NCBI GenBank assembly: GCA_934045075.1
Contig: OW203724.1
Location: 9,783,473 to 9,847,472 of the forward strand
DNA from: Yponomeuta sedellus
Taxonomy: Eukaryota > Arthropoda > Insecta > Lepidoptera > Yponomeutidae
Length of the DNA: 64,000 nt
Direction: 5' to 3'
The position numbers and the translations under genes were made by a program. How positions within the stretch are numbered: the stretch's first letter is position 1; each line of letters opens with the position of its first letter. Below are positions 61,715 through 64,000 of this stretch, piece by piece. A model generated the notes under the pieces. That model was not told the origin of the DNA. It saw nothing but the letters and a program-made list of their open reading frames with translations, and made no database searches.

Positions 61715-62360
61715 TAATATGGACTGACGAATTATTGTTGGTCCGTCCCTCCCTCCGTTCTGTCTGTCTGTCTTCGTGCGTAACCCTCTGTGGGCGAGTC
61801 ACTCGCACTTGTCCGGTTTAAGTTTGTTTTATACCCCTAAGGGTCAGAAGGTACCTATTTATATTGTTGATTCACTAGCAGCTTACAGATGATGCGTGTA
61901 TATCTCATGACAGCACTTGATTGTTTTGGTTTGGTATTTAACATTATTTTTATTCGTTCCTGACCAAAAAGGGTCTTGACAGTCGGACAGACCACCAAGT
62001 GATGCTTTAATGGTACAGTTTTTTATTCTGGACTAAGAAAAACCTACAAAATTTGAAAATCGCAAAAAATCAAAGCAATCGCTGCAAGTGATTGATGAAG
62101 TATAAATTAGGAATGTTTATCAGTATAAAGAAGTTTATCGATATCATATCGCAATTTAACTTCACATTCACTATCATCTTTAACCACCAATAGGGGCATA
62201 AAACATACTTGAATGGACGGCATGACGGGTACAAGCGATTTATCGCGGCACAGATGTTAAGAAAAATATGTTTTACGCGTACTTAAAGATTATTATTAAA
62301 ATTATTAATATAAAAATGTTTGCATATAGGCGTGCTTTATGCTTCTTGGCATTATCTACC
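61715..62360. other. Sequence with a repeat fragment, otherwise nothing recognised
   Basis: 61725-61830 has GGTCCGTCCCTCCCTCCG, CTGTCTGTCTGTCTTCG and GGGCGAGTCACTCGCACTTG, similar to the pieces at 7420 and 38390. The rest is AT-rich. Confidence 0.4.
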
Positions 62361-62369
62361 AATACATTA

Positions 62370-62530
62370 TGTACGTAATACAGAGAATATTGTAAAGAGG
62401 TTCGAAATTTCACTGATGCCGTGAGTCGCCCATTGGCGCAATTGGTAGAGCGCTGGTACGGATAGCCAGAGGTTGCGGGTTCGAATCCCGGCATGGGTGA
62501 AATTTTTAGCCTCTAAATAGGTTTTAAAAT
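62370..62530 (+). mobile_element. tRNA-like repeat
   Basis: GTAATACAGAGAATATTGTA, GCCGTGAGTCGCCCATTGGC, GAGCGCTGGTACGGATAGCC, GCGGGTTCGAATCCCGGCAT, then TTTTTAGCCTCTAAATAGG. Nearly identical to 11360-11517. Confidence 0.72.
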
Positions 62531-62865
62531 TATCTACCAGTTAACCTAAGGTTTGAAGACAAGACTAAGAGCAGGTAGTGCAACCATTGAATCACGAGGA
62601 AAACAACTGAATCTTGAAATTCAATGGTGCAACTTAGGCAGTGTTCAAATCAAAAGTATAGTCAGCCGCCGAATGTGAGCAAGCTCAATGCGAGCCCCAG
62701 TGTAAACATGAAAATACGTAGCCAATCAGCCGCCTATTTATTAATCGGCCGCCGAATGTCAGCGTCTACGGATAGCGTAATAAATAATAATGCAGTGTCG
62801 GTTAGATGTTAACGAAATGTGAATACGTACTTGTGGAAATACAATAAACTGCGTACAATATTCGT

Positions 62866-63082
62866 TATCAACACGTGTATGTCCCCACTGCTGGGGCACG
62901 GGGTCTCTTCCTGCATCGCAGGAACGTTAGGCCATACTCCACCACGGGGGCCAAGTCCGGGTTGGTGAAGGATTGTAAGACAGTGGCGGGCCTTACTGTC
63001 AGAAGTTATCAAGCCACCTATAAGGCCTCTGATATGGCTTAACGACTGCCATTATATGACAGCCGGCACCAACGGCTTAACA
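62866..63082 (-). mobile_element. 5S-rRNA-like SINE, copy H, head missing
   Basis: Tail TATGTCCCCACTGCTGGGGC and middle (CCACGGGGGCCAAGTCCGGG, AAGTTATCAAGCCACCTATAAGG) are present. It stops at GCACCAACGGCTTAAC, before the 5S-like block. Confidence 0.72.
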
Positions 63083-63209
63083 ATATTAAATAATACTAAT
63101 TACTTATTTAGATCTAGATATATTCTATAGATCTAGATATACAGGTCTTTTATGAAATTTAGTATAGAGGGGGAATACAAATTACTACATAATTATAAGG
63201 AATGCAATA

Positions 63210-63860
63210 AATACTACAGGTACTACTGTGGGGACGGGCAGCTGACATTGAGACCATCTTCGTCTTGCAGGAGAGAGCGATCAGATTCATTTATAAGCTG
63301 GGCAGTAGAGATTCATTAAGAGATTTCTTTAAAGAAACTAACACCTTACAGTTGCCAGGCAGTATATCTACGAAAACATTATGTACGTCAGGAAAAATAT
63401 CAGTAACTTTAAAACTGCAAGTAGTCAACACAATGTAAATACTATAATAGAAGTAAAAGGTGTATGCTGAGCACACACCTTTTGTCGCCAACTATAACTA
63501 GTAATTATTTGTAATTTGTCCTTTTATTCTTATTCTTCTATTGTTGGTCGCAATAAATTCATTTCTACTTTACTCATAAACTTTTGGTCCCAAGATTTAG
63601 GCTGGTTAATACTTCCTTCATGGGGCATTGTATGCGTTTCTATAATAAAATCCCTGAGGATATATTAAGCTTGCCTGAAGCGCGGTTCAAGAAGTGTGTT
63701 AAGTGCACTTTGTGCCAAAAGGGCTATAACGTAATGGATTATTTAGATACCAATGATGTCTGGAATTGAGGTCAGTTAAATGCACGAGTTCTATATTTTA
63801 TAATTTTGTAAACTCTGTTAGCTTCTAAAATATACCTCGGTTACTACCGGATAGAATCGG
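63210..63860 (+). pseudogene. Non-LTR retrotransposon 3' end, copy 3 of 3
   Basis: In broken frames: LQERAIRFIYKLGSRDSLRD, an internal insertion at about 63420-63590, then RLVNTSFMGHCMRFYNKIPE, DILSLPEARFKKCVKCTLCQ and KGYNVMDYLDTNDVWN before a stop. YNKIP and FKK..K..L..KGY are typical Jockey/CR1-type C termini. It shows that the fragments at 9565 and 35817 come from a LINE. Confidence 0.75.
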
Positions 63861-64000
63861 ATATATTCGTGTAATAGAAATATCGGAACTAATTTGACAC
63901 TTAAATAAACTTAATAAGAAAAGTTTTATACAGAGCAGGAAGTAGTATTACACTCGTGTGCTTTCGGCGAAAACCGAAGCCTCTTCTAGAGCCCGAGGTA

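Overview
The window is eukaryotic nuclear DNA: AT-rich, with GC-rich coding exons bounded by GT/AG splice sites and long introns, most of it filled by transposon debris. The repeat mix (RTE, CR1/Jockey-type LINEs with ATCT or TCTAA tails, mariner, a Penelope-like element, tRNA-like and 5S-rRNA-like SINEs, many MITEs) and the predicted proteins point to an insect, most probably a moth or butterfly (Lepidoptera). That assignment is inference from repeat style, not from a database search.

Two host genes can be supported. The first lies on the minus strand from 22868 down to 6961. Ten exons join with every splice phase agreeing into one 503-residue type I membrane protein: signal peptide, seven-cysteine MANSC (MANEC) domain, Thr-rich linker, LDL-receptor class A domain, long Pro/Ala-rich stalk, one transmembrane helix and a 29-residue basic tail. 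This is the layout of the LRP11 family. The second, on the plus strand, is a protein phosphatase 1 inhibitor of the PPP1R14 (CPI-17/PHI-1) type. Its coding exons at 57590-57742 and 58751-58876 carry the phospho-threonine segment and the first helix of the inhibitor domain; the remaining exons lie beyond the window. A phase-compatible first coding exon at 23020-23049, only 152 bp from the start codon of the LRP11-like gene and divergent from it, suggests the two genes are a head-to-head pair with a 34.5 kb first intron. A GC-rich block at about 28960-29263 ending in a donor may be an alternative non-coding first exon.

Layout: 1-6.5 kb is repeat fragments (RTE pieces, a 511-bp MITE, a perfect 60-bp palindrome). 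7-23 kb is the LRP11-like gene, whose introns hold a MULE-like transposon with about 140-bp terminal inverted repeats and a perfect 8-bp target duplication (8670-10125), a 270-bp-armed inverted duplication of a tRNA-like repeat (10884-11520), and several 5S-like SINEs. 23-57.6 kb, the presumed first intron of the phosphatase inhibitor gene, holds a 2.2-kb RTE copy, foldback elements, a (TATG)n array, an internally deleted DDD transposon, tandem repeats, a 978-bp near-perfect palindrome made of two Penelope-like 3' ends, and a mariner with a nested MITE. 59-64 kb holds a 5'-inverted (twin-primed) CR1/Jockey-type LINE and other LINE and SINE remnants.

I see no operon, CRISPR array or rRNA gene. 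The tRNA-like sequences all look like parts of interspersed repeats. All open frames outside the two genes are transposon remnants, antisense shadows of exons, or unsupported.
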